A stretch of DNA of 64,000 nt from positions 5,549,001-5,613,000 of the forward strand of contig NZ_CP027860.1 of the NCBI RefSeq assembly GCF_003015185.1. Direction: 5' to 3'. The notes below the pieces were generated by a model. That model worked only from the letters and a program-made list of their open reading frames with translations. It did no database searches and was not told where the DNA came from. The translations under genes and the position numbers were made by a program. Source of the stretch: Ahniella affigens (GTDB lineage Bacteria; Pseudomonadota; Gammaproteobacteria; Xanthomonadales; Ahniellaceae). Shown here piece after piece: positions 39,396-47,761 of this stretch (position 1 is its first letter; each line of letters starts with the position of its first letter).

Positions 39396-40096
39396 AGTGG
39401 TTCCGGCTGTTGGCACTGGTGCTCTTGCTGGTCGGTCTCGACTGGAGCAGCGCGCGTGCGGGCGAGGCCGAAAAAACCAGAGCCGGTCTATCTCGTTTGG
39501 GGCCCGTGCTGCAGGCGGCCGGACGGCAGGCGGGAAACCCGTTGTACCTTCGGATCTTCAAGCAGGAAGCTGAGCTCGAGGTGTGGATACGCGATCCGCA
39601 GGGGAACACGTTCGCGAAACTGAAGACCTACCCGATTTGCAGCTTCTCAGGCGGCCTTGGGCCCAAGACGCGGGAAGGCGACGGGCAAGCGCCAGAAGGG
39701 TTCTACACGGTTAGCGCGAGCCAAATGAATCCCGGCAGCAGCTACCACCTGGCGTTCAACCTGGGCTATCCCAATGCTTATGAGCGCGCGAAAGGCTGGA
39801 CAGGCAGTTATCTGATGGTGCACGGCAACTGCGTGTCGATTGGTTGCTATGCGATGACCAACCCAGGGATCGAAGAAATCTATACGCTCGTCAAGGAAGC
39901 GCAGCGGGCTGGGCAGTCCGCCGTGCCCGTCCATGCGTTTCCGTTTCGATTCACGGCGACAAACGTGCGCCAGTACCAAGGCGATCCGAATTGGGCATTC
40001 TGGTCCGAACTGCAGCCGGCCTATGACCAGTTCGAGCAGCGCCGGGAATTGCCGGTGGTGTCGGTGCGACAGGGGAAGCATGTCGTCGGGCAGTGA
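39392..40096 (+). CDS. L,D-transpeptidase (YkuD fold, YafK-like), exported
   Basis: A 234-residue periplasmic protein. A signal peptide (WFRLLALVLLLVGLDWSSARA) is followed by a YkuD-type domain at about residues 65-175. The catalytic His-Cys pair lies in MVHGNCVSIGCYAMTN, the form seen in E. coli YafK (DpaA), which releases the outer-membrane lipoprotein Lpp from peptidoglycan. Family members make or break 3-3 or lipoprotein cross-links; the reaction here is not decided. The ATG overlaps the aldo/keto reductase stop, so it sits second in a two-gene operon. Confidence 0.85.
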   Translation: MKWFRLLALVLLLVGLDWSSARAGEAEKTRAGLSRLGPVLQAAGRQAGNPLYLRIFKQEAELEVWIRDPQGNTFAKLKTYPICSFSGGLGPKTREGDGQAPEGFYTVSASQMNPGSSYHLAFNLGYPNAYERAKGWTGSYLMVHGNCVSIGCYAMTNPGIEEIYTLVKEAQRAGQSAVPVHAFPFRFTATNVRQYQGDPNWAFWSELQPAYDQFEQRRELPVVSVRQGKHVVGQ

Positions 40097-40160
40097 TTCC
40101 GAGCAGATGGCTCTGCGCCGTTGCTCCTGATCGATTGCGAAGAATCGCTGACGTTCGAGG

Positions 40161-40250
40161 CAAGTAGCCCCCTCGCCGACCCTCCCCCGGCACCGCGGGA
40201 GCACTCCCTCTCCCACGCGAGTGGGAGAGGGCTGGGGAGAGGGCTACTTG
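40161..40250. repeat. Dispersed hairpin repeat (CTCTCCCACGCGAGTGGGAG family)
   Basis: An outer pair CAAGTAGCCC/GGGCTACTTG (40161-40170/40241-40250) encloses an inner perfect stem CCTCTCCCAC/GTGGGAGAGG (40207-40216/40221-40230). A second copy of the inner element with its GAGGGCTGGGGAGAGGG extension lies at 46801-46852 and a decayed one near 46936. A copy of the GGGCAGACC...GGTCTGCCC repeat follows at 40369-40394. The rest of 40097-40440 holds no gene. Confidence 0.7.
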
Positions 40251-40443
40251 CCACAATGCTCCGTTGTGAGAATCGCGAATCGTCGCTGATCGTCTGACGC
40301 GCGAACAAACGCACCTTCGGCGCGACTGGCGCTCCCACGTACACGCACGGCAGACACGCACTCCCAGGGCAGACATAGGGGTCTGCCCCTACGGACAAAT
40401 GGGTCTCGGCATTAGAACGTATCGTTCTATCGCGATGAAGAGA

Positions 40444-40472
40444 TTGATTTCCTCGAAAAGCGTGCGTATAGT
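40444..40472 (+). promoter_or_regulatory. Sigma-70 promoter of metX-metB
   Basis: TTGATT at 40444-40449 and TATAGT at 40467-40472 are separated by exactly 17 bases. Transcription would start near 40479, which is where the 5' strand of the riboswitch stem P1 begins (40480). This agreement supports the assignment. Confidence 0.75.
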
Positions 40473-40479
40473 GCGCCTA

Positions 40480-40671
40480 CCCATCCAGACCGGCCGAGGG
40501 ACAAGCCCAAAGACGCCGGGGCAACCCAGACCTGCATTGCAGGACTGAAGGTGCCAACTCTTGCGAGGGTCAGCGCTGATCTCAGCGGCTCGACCTTTGA
40601 AAGATGGGATCGCGAATCCCATCGCGATCACCCTCCTTCACGCAAGCGGATGGCTTGAATCTGCGAAGGAG
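40480..40671 (+). promoter_or_regulatory. SAM-I (S-box) riboswitch with translational expression platform
   Basis: The leader has the S-box core: GAGGGACAAGCCC, GACGCCGGGGCAACC and GGTGCCAACTC, with P3 as CCTGCATTGCAGG. P1 is closed by CCCATC (40480-40485) with GATGGG (40603-40608). Downstream, CTCCTTC at 40633-40639 is exactly complementary to the Shine-Dalgarno GAAGGAG at 40665-40671, and CAAGC/GCTTG (40643-40647/40653-40657) extends the hairpin, so it can hide the ribosome binding site of metX. The 3' strand of P1 can instead pair with TCCCATC (40617-40623), giving an alternative fold. No U-tract terminator is present. Inference: SAM binding lowers translation of metX. Confidence 0.87.
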
Positions 40672-40677
40672 AGCGAC

Positions 40678-41700
40678 ATGAGTCTGGTAAGCCGAAATGA
40701 CGAACTGCTGCGTGAGCCGAGCGAAGCGCTCGACACGCGTCCTGACCTGCCCTATGCCCGGCGCGTGCGCTTTGAGGCGGAGCTGGATCTGGTGCACGCA
40801 GGGCGCATGCGCCTGCCGATTCAAGCGGAAGTGCTCGGTGCCCCTGACGCACCTGCGATCGTCGTGCTCGGCGGCATTTCAGCCAGCAAGCACCTGTGTG
40901 CCAACACACTCGATCAGAACCCCGGTTGGTGGGAATCCCAAGTCGGCCTTGGCCGGAGTCTGGACCCGAAGCAGCTCCAACTGATCGGTATCGACTGGCT
41001 TGGTGCCACGGGTGAGTTCGATCACCCGCTCGATACGGCTGATCAAGCGCAATTGCTTGCCAAGGCGCTCGACTTTCTCGGTATCGGCAAGGTTCAGGCC
41101 ATCATTGGCGCATCGTACGGTGCCATGGTCGCGCTGCAGTTTGCGGCGTTGTTTCCGAAACGCCTCGGCCATCTGCTGGTCATCAGCGGTGCGCATCGCA
41201 GTCATCCGTTTGCGAGCGCCTGGCGCGGCCTGCAGCGTCGCATCGTGAAGAGCGGCATCGCCGATCCCGATACGGCGCTGTCCCTGGCCCGGCAACTCGC
41301 CATGCTGAGCTATCGCACCCCCGAGGAATTTGCGGAGCGATTTGCGGACGCACCCGTATTTGTTGACGAGAGCCTCGTCACACCGGCCGATTCGTACCTC
41401 GAAGCGTGCGGTCAGCGTTACGTGCGCAACTGGTCGAAGACCGCGTTTTTGCGCCTGAACGAATCGATCGACGCGCATCGCGTCGACCCGAAGCAAATCC
41501 GCGTGCCAACGAGCATTCTCGCGATCGCCGAGGACCGTCTCGTCCCGATTGGCGACCTGTACGCGCTAGCCGAAGGCCTCGGCGCGACATCGAAGCTGCA
41601 CCACGTGCGTTCGCGCTTTGGCCACGACGCCTTTCTGACCGAACACGTGGCTGTGGCCCGTGTGCTCCGCGAATTCATTCAAGACGCAAAGGACTGTTGA
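40678..41700 (+). CDS. metX: Homoserine O-acyltransferase, MetX family
   Basis: A 340-residue alpha/beta-hydrolase-fold enzyme that acylates homoserine in methionine biosynthesis. The catalytic triad is visible: nucleophile Ser in IIGASYGAMVALQ near residue 145, Asp in AIAEDRLVP, and His in RSRFGHDAFLTE near the end. It is shorter than typical MetX (about 370 residues), with a compact N-terminus. Xanthomonad-type MetX enzymes may use succinyl-CoA (MetXS) rather than acetyl-CoA, so the acyl donor is uncertain; the metB partner accepts either ester. ATG 40678 follows GAAGGAG, the sequence sequestered by the riboswitch. Two bases separate its stop from metB. Confidence 0.92.
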   Translation: MSLVSRNDELLREPSEALDTRPDLPYARRVRFEAELDLVHAGRMRLPIQAEVLGAPDAPAIVVLGGISASKHLCANTLDQNPGWWESQVGLGRSLDPKQLQLIGIDWLGATGEFDHPLDTADQAQLLAKALDFLGIGKVQAIIGASYGAMVALQFAALFPKRLGHLLVISGAHRSHPFASAWRGLQRRIVKSGIADPDTALSLARQLAMLSYRTPEEFAERFADAPVFVDESLVTPADSYLEACGQRYVRNWSKTAFLRLNESIDAHRVDPKQIRVPTSILAIAEDRLVPIGDLYALAEGLGATSKLHHVRSRFGHDAFLTEHVAVARVLREFIQDAKDC

Positions 41701-41702
41701 AC

Positions 41703-42911
41703 ATGACTGCAACTGCCCCGAAGACTCAGGCCGCGACGCAAGCCGTCCGCGCAGGCATCGATCGCGATACGGCGTTTGGTGCAGTCGTGCCGCCGATCGT
41801 GCTGTCGAGCAATTTCTCGTTTGCCGGCTTCAACCAAAAGCGCGCGTACGACTACACGCGGAGCGGCAACCCTACCCGCGACCTGCTCGCCGAGGCGCTG
41901 AGTGAGCTCGAAGGGGGTGCCGGTGCGGTGATCACGGCAACCGGGATGGCCGCGATCACACTACTGTTGCAGGCCTATCTGCAGCCTGGTGATTTGCTGG
42001 TGGTGCCGCATGATTGCTACGGTGGCAGTTGGCGCCTGTTCGACGCGCTGGCCAAGAAGCAGCAGTTTCGGCTGCGATCGATTGACTTCACAGAGACCGA
42101 TGCGTGGCAGACCACACTGGCGGAACAACCCAAACTCGTTTGGCTCGAAACACCGTCGAACCCGCTGCTGCGGTTGACCAATCTGGCCGAAGTCGTCCCC
42201 GCCGCCAAGGCGGCAGGCGCGCTGGTCGTGGTCGACAATACGTTTCTCTCGCCAGCGCTCCAAACGCCGATTCGATTTGGTGCCGACTTTGTCGTGCACT
42301 CCACGACCAAGTACATCAACGGGCACAGCGACGTGGTTGGTGGCGCCGTCATTGCGGCCGAAGCGGCGCGGCACCAGGAGTTGGTCTGGTGGGCCAATGC
42401 GCTCGGTCTGACCGGTAGTCCGTTCGACAGTTTTCTGACCTTGCGCGGTCTTCGCACGCTCGATGCGCGCCTGCGGGTCCATCAGGACAACGCGAGCGAG
42501 ATCGCCGCCCGCCTCGCCCGGCACTCGGCCATTTCGCGCGTGTACTTTCCGGGCCTGATCGATCATCCCGGTCACGCCATTGCTGCGCGTCAGCAGTTTG
42601 GGTTCGGCGCAATGCTGAGCTTCGAATTGCGCGGTGGCGTCGACGCGGTCAAGGCACTGGTCGAAGGCCTGCACTACATCACGCTTGCCGAGTCGCTCGG
42701 TGGTGTCGAAAGTCTGATCGCCCATCCCGCCACCATGACCCATGCGTCGATGAGCGCCGAAGCGCGCGCTCGTGCCGGCATTGGCGACGGGCTGGTGCGG
42801 CTGTCTGTCGGCATCGAAGCGTTCGAAGATCTGTGGCGCGATCTGAGTGCCGGGCTCGAACGCGCGCAGCGCCTGAGTGCGCCGTTGGAAACGAATCTGG
42901 CTTTAGTTTGA
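41703..42911 (+). CDS. metB: Cystathionine gamma-synthase (Cys/Met PLP-enzyme family)
   Basis: A 402-residue PLP-dependent trans-sulfuration enzyme. The Schiff-base lysine lies in HSTTKYINGHSDVVGG near residue 203. The tetramer-forming Tyr-Arg pair is in AYDYTRSGNPTRDLL, and the C-terminal ESLGGVESLIAHPATMTHA is the family signature. It joins an acyl-homoserine to cysteine to give cystathionine. O-acylhomoserine sulfhydrylase activity (MetZ) is the alternative, because the families are close. It shares a transcript with metX and ends in a strong terminator. Start ATG 41703. Confidence 0.9.
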   Translation: MTATAPKTQAATQAVRAGIDRDTAFGAVVPPIVLSSNFSFAGFNQKRAYDYTRSGNPTRDLLAEALSELEGGAGAVITATGMAAITLLLQAYLQPGDLLVVPHDCYGGSWRLFDALAKKQQFRLRSIDFTETDAWQTTLAEQPKLVWLETPSNPLLRLTNLAEVVPAAKAAGALVVVDNTFLSPALQTPIRFGADFVVHSTTKYINGHSDVVGGAVIAAEAARHQELVWWANALGLTGSPFDSFLTLRGLRTLDARLRVHQDNASEIAARLARHSAISRVYFPGLIDHPGHAIAARQQFGFGAMLSFELRGGVDAVKALVEGLHYITLAESLGGVESLIAHPATMTHASMSAEARARAGIGDGLVRLSVGIEAFEDLWRDLSAGLERAQRLSAPLETNLALV

Positions 42912-42924
42912 CCACAGCCGTTTT

Positions 42925-42965
42925 CACGCGAGCGGGGCCACCCCGGGTCCGCTCGCGTGGTTTTT
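42925..42965 (+). terminator. Intrinsic terminator after metB
   Basis: CACGCGAGCGG (42925-42935) pairs perfectly with CCGCTCGCGTG (42949-42959), followed by GTTTTT. The T run overlaps the stop codon (42964-42966) of the convergent MFS gene, so the two convergent genes are separated by this hairpin alone. On the minus strand the stem is followed by As, so it serves the plus strand only. Confidence 0.88.
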
Positions 42966-44175
42966 AGGTCGATGACACCGCCGTTGCCGTCGGGCGCATC
43001 ACCGCCGCCACCAGCAACGCGAGCAGGCTGAGTCCGCCCGCCACGGCAAACATCACGGGAGCGCCAAAACGCTGCCACACCCAGCCAGCGAGCACACTCG
43101 CAGCAATCGCGCTCAACCCACTGAGCAAGTGGAACACACCAAATGCGGTACCGCGCAATGCCTTGGGCGCGACATCGGCGAGCATCGCCGACAAAACGCC
43201 TTGGCTGAAGCCAAGATGGGCGCCCCAAAGTGCGATCCCGAGACCAAAGACATACAGATTGGGTGCCAGCGCGAGTGCGACATCGGCCGCCAGCAGCATC
43301 AGTACCGAGAGCATCAGCAGGCGCATCCGCGGCCAACGATCCGCCAGCAGGCCGACCGGATATGCGAGCAGCGTAAACACCAGGCTCATCAACACGAGCG
43401 TCAGCGGGGCAAACCGATCACCGAGTCCCACGTCCCGGCCTTGAATCACCAGAAATCCTTCGCCGAAGCGCGCCAGCCCGAGAATCGTGCAGAGTGCGAG
43501 CACTTGCCACAACGGCTTGCCAAGCTGGCGCCAGTCGCGCAACGAAAACCGCTTGCCAGCAGGCGCCCCGATCTGTTCGGGCTCGCGGACAAACACAACC
43601 AGCACCATGACGGCGAGCAGGCCGGGAATGGCCGCAAACCACAGCGCATGCTGGACCACGCCGAGCCAGAACATCAGGCCAAGTGCCGCGACCGGTCCGA
43701 TGACCGCGCCAACCGTATCGAGGCTTTGCCTGAGGCCATAAGCCGCACCGCGCTGTGCTTCGGGTGTGACATCGGCAATCAGCGCATCGCGCGGCGCGCC
43801 ACGAATGCCTTTGCCGAAGCGATCGAACAGTCGCGCCGTCAGCACCGACGCCGCGGAACCGGCGAGCGGAAACACCAGTTTGGTCAGCGCCGACAAGCCA
43901 TAGCCGACCACAATGAGCGGTTTGCGGCGGCGGAACCGATCCGAAATCGCCCCGGCAAACAGTTTGACGATGGACGCCGTGCCTTCCGACAAGCCCTCGA
44001 TCAGACCAAGCATCAGCATGCTGACGCCGAGGCTCCCGACGAGGAGCAATGGCAGCAGCGCATGCACCAACTCAGACGACACATCCGTCAGCAGGCTAAC
44101 CATGCCCAATGCCCAGACCTGGGCCGGCAGGGCCTGGCGGATGGATTTGCTCGCAGCTTCGGGCGACTGGCTCAA
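42964..44175 (-). CDS. MFS transporter
   Basis: A 403-residue inner-membrane protein with 12 predicted helices. The opening ALPAQVWALGMVSLLTDVSSELVHALLPLLLV and the loop motif GAISDRFRRRKPLIVVGY (between helices 2 and 3) are those of a well-populated MFS subfamily often listed as multidrug or drug-resistance permeases. RLFDRFGKGIRGAPRDALIAD is a further marker. The substrate is unknown. The start is TTG at 44175, overlapping the zapE stop; the conserved N-terminus supports it. It is the last gene of the minus-strand unit 46698-42964. Confidence 0.85.
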   Translation of the reverse strand: MSQSPEAASKSIRQALPAQVWALGMVSLLTDVSSELVHALLPLLLVGSLGVSMLMLGLIEGLSEGTASIVKLFAGAISDRFRRRKPLIVVGYGLSALTKLVFPLAGSAASVLTARLFDRFGKGIRGAPRDALIADVTPEAQRGAAYGLRQSLDTVGAVIGPVAALGLMFWLGVVQHALWFAAIPGLLAVMVLVVFVREPEQIGAPAGKRFSLRDWRQLGKPLWQVLALCTILGLARFGEGFLVIQGRDVGLGDRFAPLTLVLMSLVFTLLAYPVGLLADRWPRMRLLMLSVLMLLAADVALALAPNLYVFGLGIALWGAHLGFSQGVLSAMLADVAPKALRGTAFGVFHLLSGLSAIAASVLAGWVWQRFGAPVMFAVAGGLSLLALLVAAVMRPTATAVSST

Positions 44176-45263
44176 GACTTGTGTCCCTCGCTCAAGTAGG
44201 CGGTGGATTGCATTTCGATCAGGCGACTGACGGTGCGTTGGAATTCATGTTGATGCTTGTCGCCGCGATACAGGTCGAGCGGCAAAGCCACCGCCGACAG
44301 CACCACATTGACCCGTCGATCATAGAACTCATCAATCAGGTGAATGAAACGCTTGGCAGCGTCCTCATCGTGTTGGCGATTCGCAAACTGCGGGACGTCG
44401 CTGATCAACACGGTGTTGAAGCTCTTGGCCAGCTCAATGTAATCAGACACTGCTCTTGGCCCCAGGCACAGCGCCGAAAAGTCGAACCACGCGACCCCGT
44501 CGCCGCGCCGTTTGATCGGAATCGGGCGATCATTGACCTGCATGTTCGGCTCCAACCGTTCCGGACCTGGGTTGACGCGCAGAAACGTCTCGCCCAATCT
44601 TCGTTCCGTGTCCGCATTCGCCGGGCACAGATACACCTTCTCCTGCGTCAGCGCACGCAGGCGGTAGTCGGTGGCGCTGACCAGTTCGTGGACGTGGCAG
44701 TGGCGCTCGATCAACGCGATCGCAGGCCGGAAGCGATCGCGCTGCAAGCCATGCTCATAGAGCCGGTGGGGCGGCAGATTCGACGTCGTCACCAGGGTTG
44801 TGCCAGCCTCAAACAACGCCTTCAGAAACTCGCCCAGAATCATCGCGTCGCCAATATCCGTGACGACGAACTCGTCCAGGCACAGCAGGTCGATGTCCTG
44901 CGCATACTGTTTGGCGATGGCAATCAAGGGGTCGCGCTCGCCGGCGCGATCGCGCAGCGCAGCTTGCACCTTGCCCATGAAGCGATGAAAGTGCAGGCGC
45001 AGTTTGCGTGACCCTGGCAGGCTGTCATGCAGCAGATCGATCAGGAATGTCTTGCCGCGACCGACCCCGCCGTACAGGTACAAACCGCGAATCGCGCTCG
45101 GGCCGCGGAAGCTGTTCCACAGTCGCGTCAGGGTGCCTTCATGCTGCCGCGTCAGCAACGCGTCATGCAGCCGATCCAATTGGACCAACACGGCGCGTTG
45201 TGCCGGGTCGTCCGACCATTGGCCGCTGTCGACGCCTTGCTGATACCGACTACTCGGATTCAT
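44172..45263 (-). CDS. zapE: Cell division protein ZapE (AFG1-like ATPase)
   Basis: A 363-residue P-loop ATPase. Walker A is LYGGVGRGKTFLIDLL near residue 63, Walker B is IDLLCLDEFVVTDIGDA near residue 123, and FIHLIDEFYDRRVNVVLSA near residue 315 is the family C-terminal motif. In E. coli ZapE binds the Z-ring and helps constriction under low oxygen; the eukaryotic homologue AFG1/LACE1 acts in mitochondrial protein handling. The ATG overlaps the stop of the upstream hydrolase gene (ATGA). Length fits ZapE (about 375). Confidence 0.94.
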   Translation of the reverse strand: MNPSSRYQQGVDSGQWSDDPAQRAVLVQLDRLHDALLTRQHEGTLTRLWNSFRGPSAIRGLYLYGGVGRGKTFLIDLLHDSLPGSRKLRLHFHRFMGKVQAALRDRAGERDPLIAIAKQYAQDIDLLCLDEFVVTDIGDAMILGEFLKALFEAGTTLVTTSNLPPHRLYEHGLQRDRFRPAIALIERHCHVHELVSATDYRLRALTQEKVYLCPANADTERRLGETFLRVNPGPERLEPNMQVNDRPIPIKRRGDGVAWFDFSALCLGPRAVSDYIELAKSFNTVLISDVPQFANRQHDEDAAKRFIHLIDEFYDRRVNVVLSAVALPLDLYRGDKHQHEFQRTVSRLIEMQSTAYLSEGHKS

Positions 45264-45883
45264 GCCAGCCAGCCAGCCGCATCAATCTCCGCATGCAATG
45301 CGGTTCGCAAATCAGTGAGCTTGCTATGGAAAAAGTGCGACGTCTCCGGGAATCGATGCAATGTCGGCTTCGGGTCGAGCGTTTCGACCCAAGCATAGAC
45401 CGCTGCCGGCGACACCACCTCGTCCGCATCCGGCTGCAACACAGACCAGTGGCAGCGCGGATGCTCAAAGCGCGAAAAATCCCAGCGCCCGACGGGCGGT
45501 GCGATCGTGATCAAGTGCCTGGGTTGGACCTGGATCGCCACATGAGCCGCGACGAACGCCCCGAACGAAAAGCCAGCCAACAACAAGGGGAGGCCCGGAT
45601 AAAGCGCTCGCAGATGCGCGACTGCGGTCGCGGCATCGTCCTGTTCGCCGATGCCATGGTCGTGCCCGCCAGCACTCTTGCCCACCCCGCGGAAATTGAA
45701 GCGCAGCGTGGCCATGCCGAGCTCTTGGCACGCGCGCTCGGTGCTGGTCACGACTTTGTTGGTCATCGTGCCACCAGCCAATGGATGCGGATGGCAGATC
45801 ACGGCAATCGCACGTGCGCCCGGTTGATCATGCACCGCGATCTCGAGATCGCCGGCAGGCCCGGCAATGACCTGGGTGCTCAT
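45260..45883 (-). CDS. Alpha/beta hydrolase of the small-alpha-subunit type
   Basis: A 207-residue cytosolic hydrolase. The oxyanion region is ICHPHPLAGGTMTNKVV, the nucleophile elbow is LAGFSFGAFVA with Ser near residue 106, the Asp candidate is in LQPDADEVV and the His in FPETSHFFHSKL. This compact form is common in proteobacteria and usually listed as alpha/beta hydrolase; the substrate is unknown. It overlaps the neighbours on both sides by ATGA, so it is co-translated with the MscS and ZapE genes. Confidence 0.87.
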   Translation of the reverse strand: MSTQVIAGPAGDLEIAVHDQPGARAIAVICHPHPLAGGTMTNKVVTSTERACQELGMATLRFNFRGVGKSAGGHDHGIGEQDDAATAVAHLRALYPGLPLLLAGFSFGAFVAAHVAIQVQPRHLITIAPPVGRWDFSRFEHPRCHWSVLQPDADEVVSPAAVYAWVETLDPKPTLHRFPETSHFFHSKLTDLRTALHAEIDAAGWLA

Positions 45884-46698
45884 GGACTCACCTGGCGGAC
45901 CACGCTGTGTTGTTCCGGGACTGGCCAGTTTTCACGCAACGCCACTTCGGCGATTTTCTTGTTGCCGTCGAAGTAGACCTGCCAATAGTGCTCATTCGCA
46001 CAGGACGGGCGAACCGCGAGCAAGGTGCCGTTGACATTGAAGCTCAGAATCTCGACAACCGGCTTTGGCTCGGTCACCACATTCGGCACGGCGGTGATCG
46101 CCGCGCGCAGGGCCTCCATGGCGCGCGCCACGTCGACGCCATGGGCAAGCTGACAACTCAAGTCGACCCGCCGCGTCGGGTTGACGCTGTAGTTGAAGAT
46201 GCTATCGCTGAAGATCTTGTTGTTGCCGACCGTGACACGAACACCGTCGCCGGTTTCAATCGTGCAGCCAAACAGGCCAATTTCCTTGACGATGCCCGAC
46301 ACCCCGGCCGCCATCACCGCATCGCCCACTTTAAACGGCCGCAAAATGACCAGAAACACGCCGGCCGCGAAGTTGGCAAGCAGGCCCGCCCACGCGGCAC
46401 CAATGGCAACACCCGCGGCCGCCAACAAGGCCGCAAAGCTGGTGGTCTCGACACCCAACACGCCAAGCATCGCGAGCAGCAGGCCAATACGAAGTGCGAC
46501 CCTTAGGAACGAATCCAGGTAGCGGATCATCGTTGGATCGACGGCCTTGGCCGCCATCGCCCGATTGACCCCGGCGATCACGCCCCGGATCACAAAGCCG
46601 CCGGCGACCCAAATCGCCGCGGCGGCCATCAGCTTCAGTCCGAACGGAATCAGGTAGGTATCAACAATCAGATCGATTTTGCTCAGGTCGACGGTCAT
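45880..46698 (-). CDS. Small-conductance mechanosensitive channel MscS
   Basis: A 272-residue inner-membrane channel. Three N-terminal helices are visible (LIPFGLKLMAAAAIWVAGGFVI; FLRVALRIGLLLAMLGVLGV; and TM3, GVAIGAAWAGLLANFAAGVFLVIL, with the glycine/alanine packing of the pore helix). They are followed by the beta domain GDAVMAAGVSGIVKEIGLFGCTI and the C-terminal alpha/beta domain with NKIFSDSIFNYSVNPTRRVDL. It releases solutes on osmotic downshock. It is the first gene of the four-gene minus-strand unit. Length matches MscS (about 286). Confidence 0.94.
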   Translation of the reverse strand: MTVDLSKIDLIVDTYLIPFGLKLMAAAAIWVAGGFVIRGVIAGVNRAMAAKAVDPTMIRYLDSFLRVALRIGLLLAMLGVLGVETTSFAALLAAAGVAIGAAWAGLLANFAAGVFLVILRPFKVGDAVMAAGVSGIVKEIGLFGCTIETGDGVRVTVGNNKIFSDSIFNYSVNPTRRVDLSCQLAHGVDVARAMEALRAAITAVPNVVTEPKPVVEILSFNVNGTLLAVRPSCANEHYWQVYFDGNKKIAEVALRENWPVPEQHSVVRQVSP

Positions 46699-47062
46699 GA
46701 CGGGCTTCTGGCGGGCAAGTTGAGGATTTTAGCGAATTGGGCGCGGGGCAGGCGTTCGTCGGACCATCCTCGGTCGCGAACGCCCCAATCGCGGAGGGAG
46801 CGCTCCCGCTTCCACGCGAGTGGGAGAGGGCTGGGGAGAGGGCGACTTGCCACACTCCGGCGTCGTAAAAATCGCGCATCGCCGCCGACAGTTTGAGGCG
46901 CGAATCAGCGCACCAACGGGGCGGCTGGAATCCCAAGCGAGTGGGAGCGGGTCGGGGAAGAGGGCTGCTTGCGATCAAGATGACTGTCGCGTGTCCGCAG
47001 CGGTGCCGTTGGCGTCGCGACAGCCAATGACATGAGCCGGTGCCAACAACAGTGTCGGTCGC
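46699..47062. repeat. Intergenic region with decayed dispersed repeats
   Basis: The 364-base gap between mscS and bioD carries a copy of the CCACGCGAGTGGGAGAGGGCTGGGGAGAGGGC repeat at about 46811-46852 (shared with 40207-40245) and a decayed copy near 46936-46967. The sequence around both (AATCGC near, GCGCGAATC) also matches 40262-40310, so a longer element of about 150 bases is shared. No gene is seen. Confidence 0.55.
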
Positions 47063-47761
47063 TCACCCTCTCGGAAACAGCACGGGGATCGCCGACTTCA
47101 GTCGTTCCGCCGCGCGTTCAATGGATTCGCCATAGGCGACTTCGCCAAGCAGCGGTGCATCCAGCTCCTCGCGCAGCGAGGCAATCACCCGGTCTGGCAC
47201 CAGACACTGTGGGTCCACCCGATTGGCGATCCAACCTTTGAGTTCGAAGCCATCGGCGACGATCGACCGTTCACTGAGGATGGCGTGGTTGATGCATCCG
47301 AGCCGGATTCCGACGACGAGCACCACGGGCAGGCGCAGCGATCGCACCAGATCAGCCTGCATCAAATGGTCGGAGAGCGGCACGCTCCAGCCCCCAACGC
47401 CTTCGACCAACACCGCCGTGGCACCAAACCGTAGCGCCTCATAAGCCGCCCTGATCGGCGCCAGCTCGATCGTCCGGCCCATGTCTTCGGCGGCCAGGTG
47501 CGGCGCAATCGGTGCTTCGAAGCACAGGGGATTGACCAGCGCATAGTCCGCCTTGGGGGTGGTGGACCATTCCCGCAATTGCTCCGCATCGTCGTTGCGC
47601 CATTCGCCTTCGCCATTGCGCGTGGCCCCGCTCGCGACGGGCTTCATGCCGAAGGGTCGCAACAGCGCCTTGCGCGCGGCGTACAGCAAGGCGCAGGAGA
47701 CAAACGTCTTGCCGACCCCGGTGTCGGTTCCGGTCACGAAAACGGCGGGAATGTCGGTCAT
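47063..47761 (-). CDS. bioD: Dethiobiotin synthetase
   Basis: A 232-residue ATP-dependent carboxylase that closes the ureido ring of dethiobiotin in biotin synthesis. The modified P-loop FVTGTDTGVGKTFVSCAL lies at residue 8, the conserved Lys in GMKPVASG near residue 40, and the Mg-binding VEGVGGWSVPL near residue 119. Length matches BioD (about 225). The ATG overlaps the thiE stop (ATGA), an unusual pairing of two cofactor pathways; no other bio gene is visible nearby. Confidence 0.95.
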   Translation of the reverse strand: MTDIPAVFVTGTDTGVGKTFVSCALLYAARKALLRPFGMKPVASGATRNGEGEWRNDDAEQLREWSTTPKADYALVNPLCFEAPIAPHLAAEDMGRTIELAPIRAAYEALRFGATAVLVEGVGGWSVPLSDHLMQADLVRSLRLPVVLVVGIRLGCINHAILSERSIVADGFELKGWIANRVDPQCLVPDRVIASLREELDAPLLGEVAYGESIERAAERLKSAIPVLFPRG

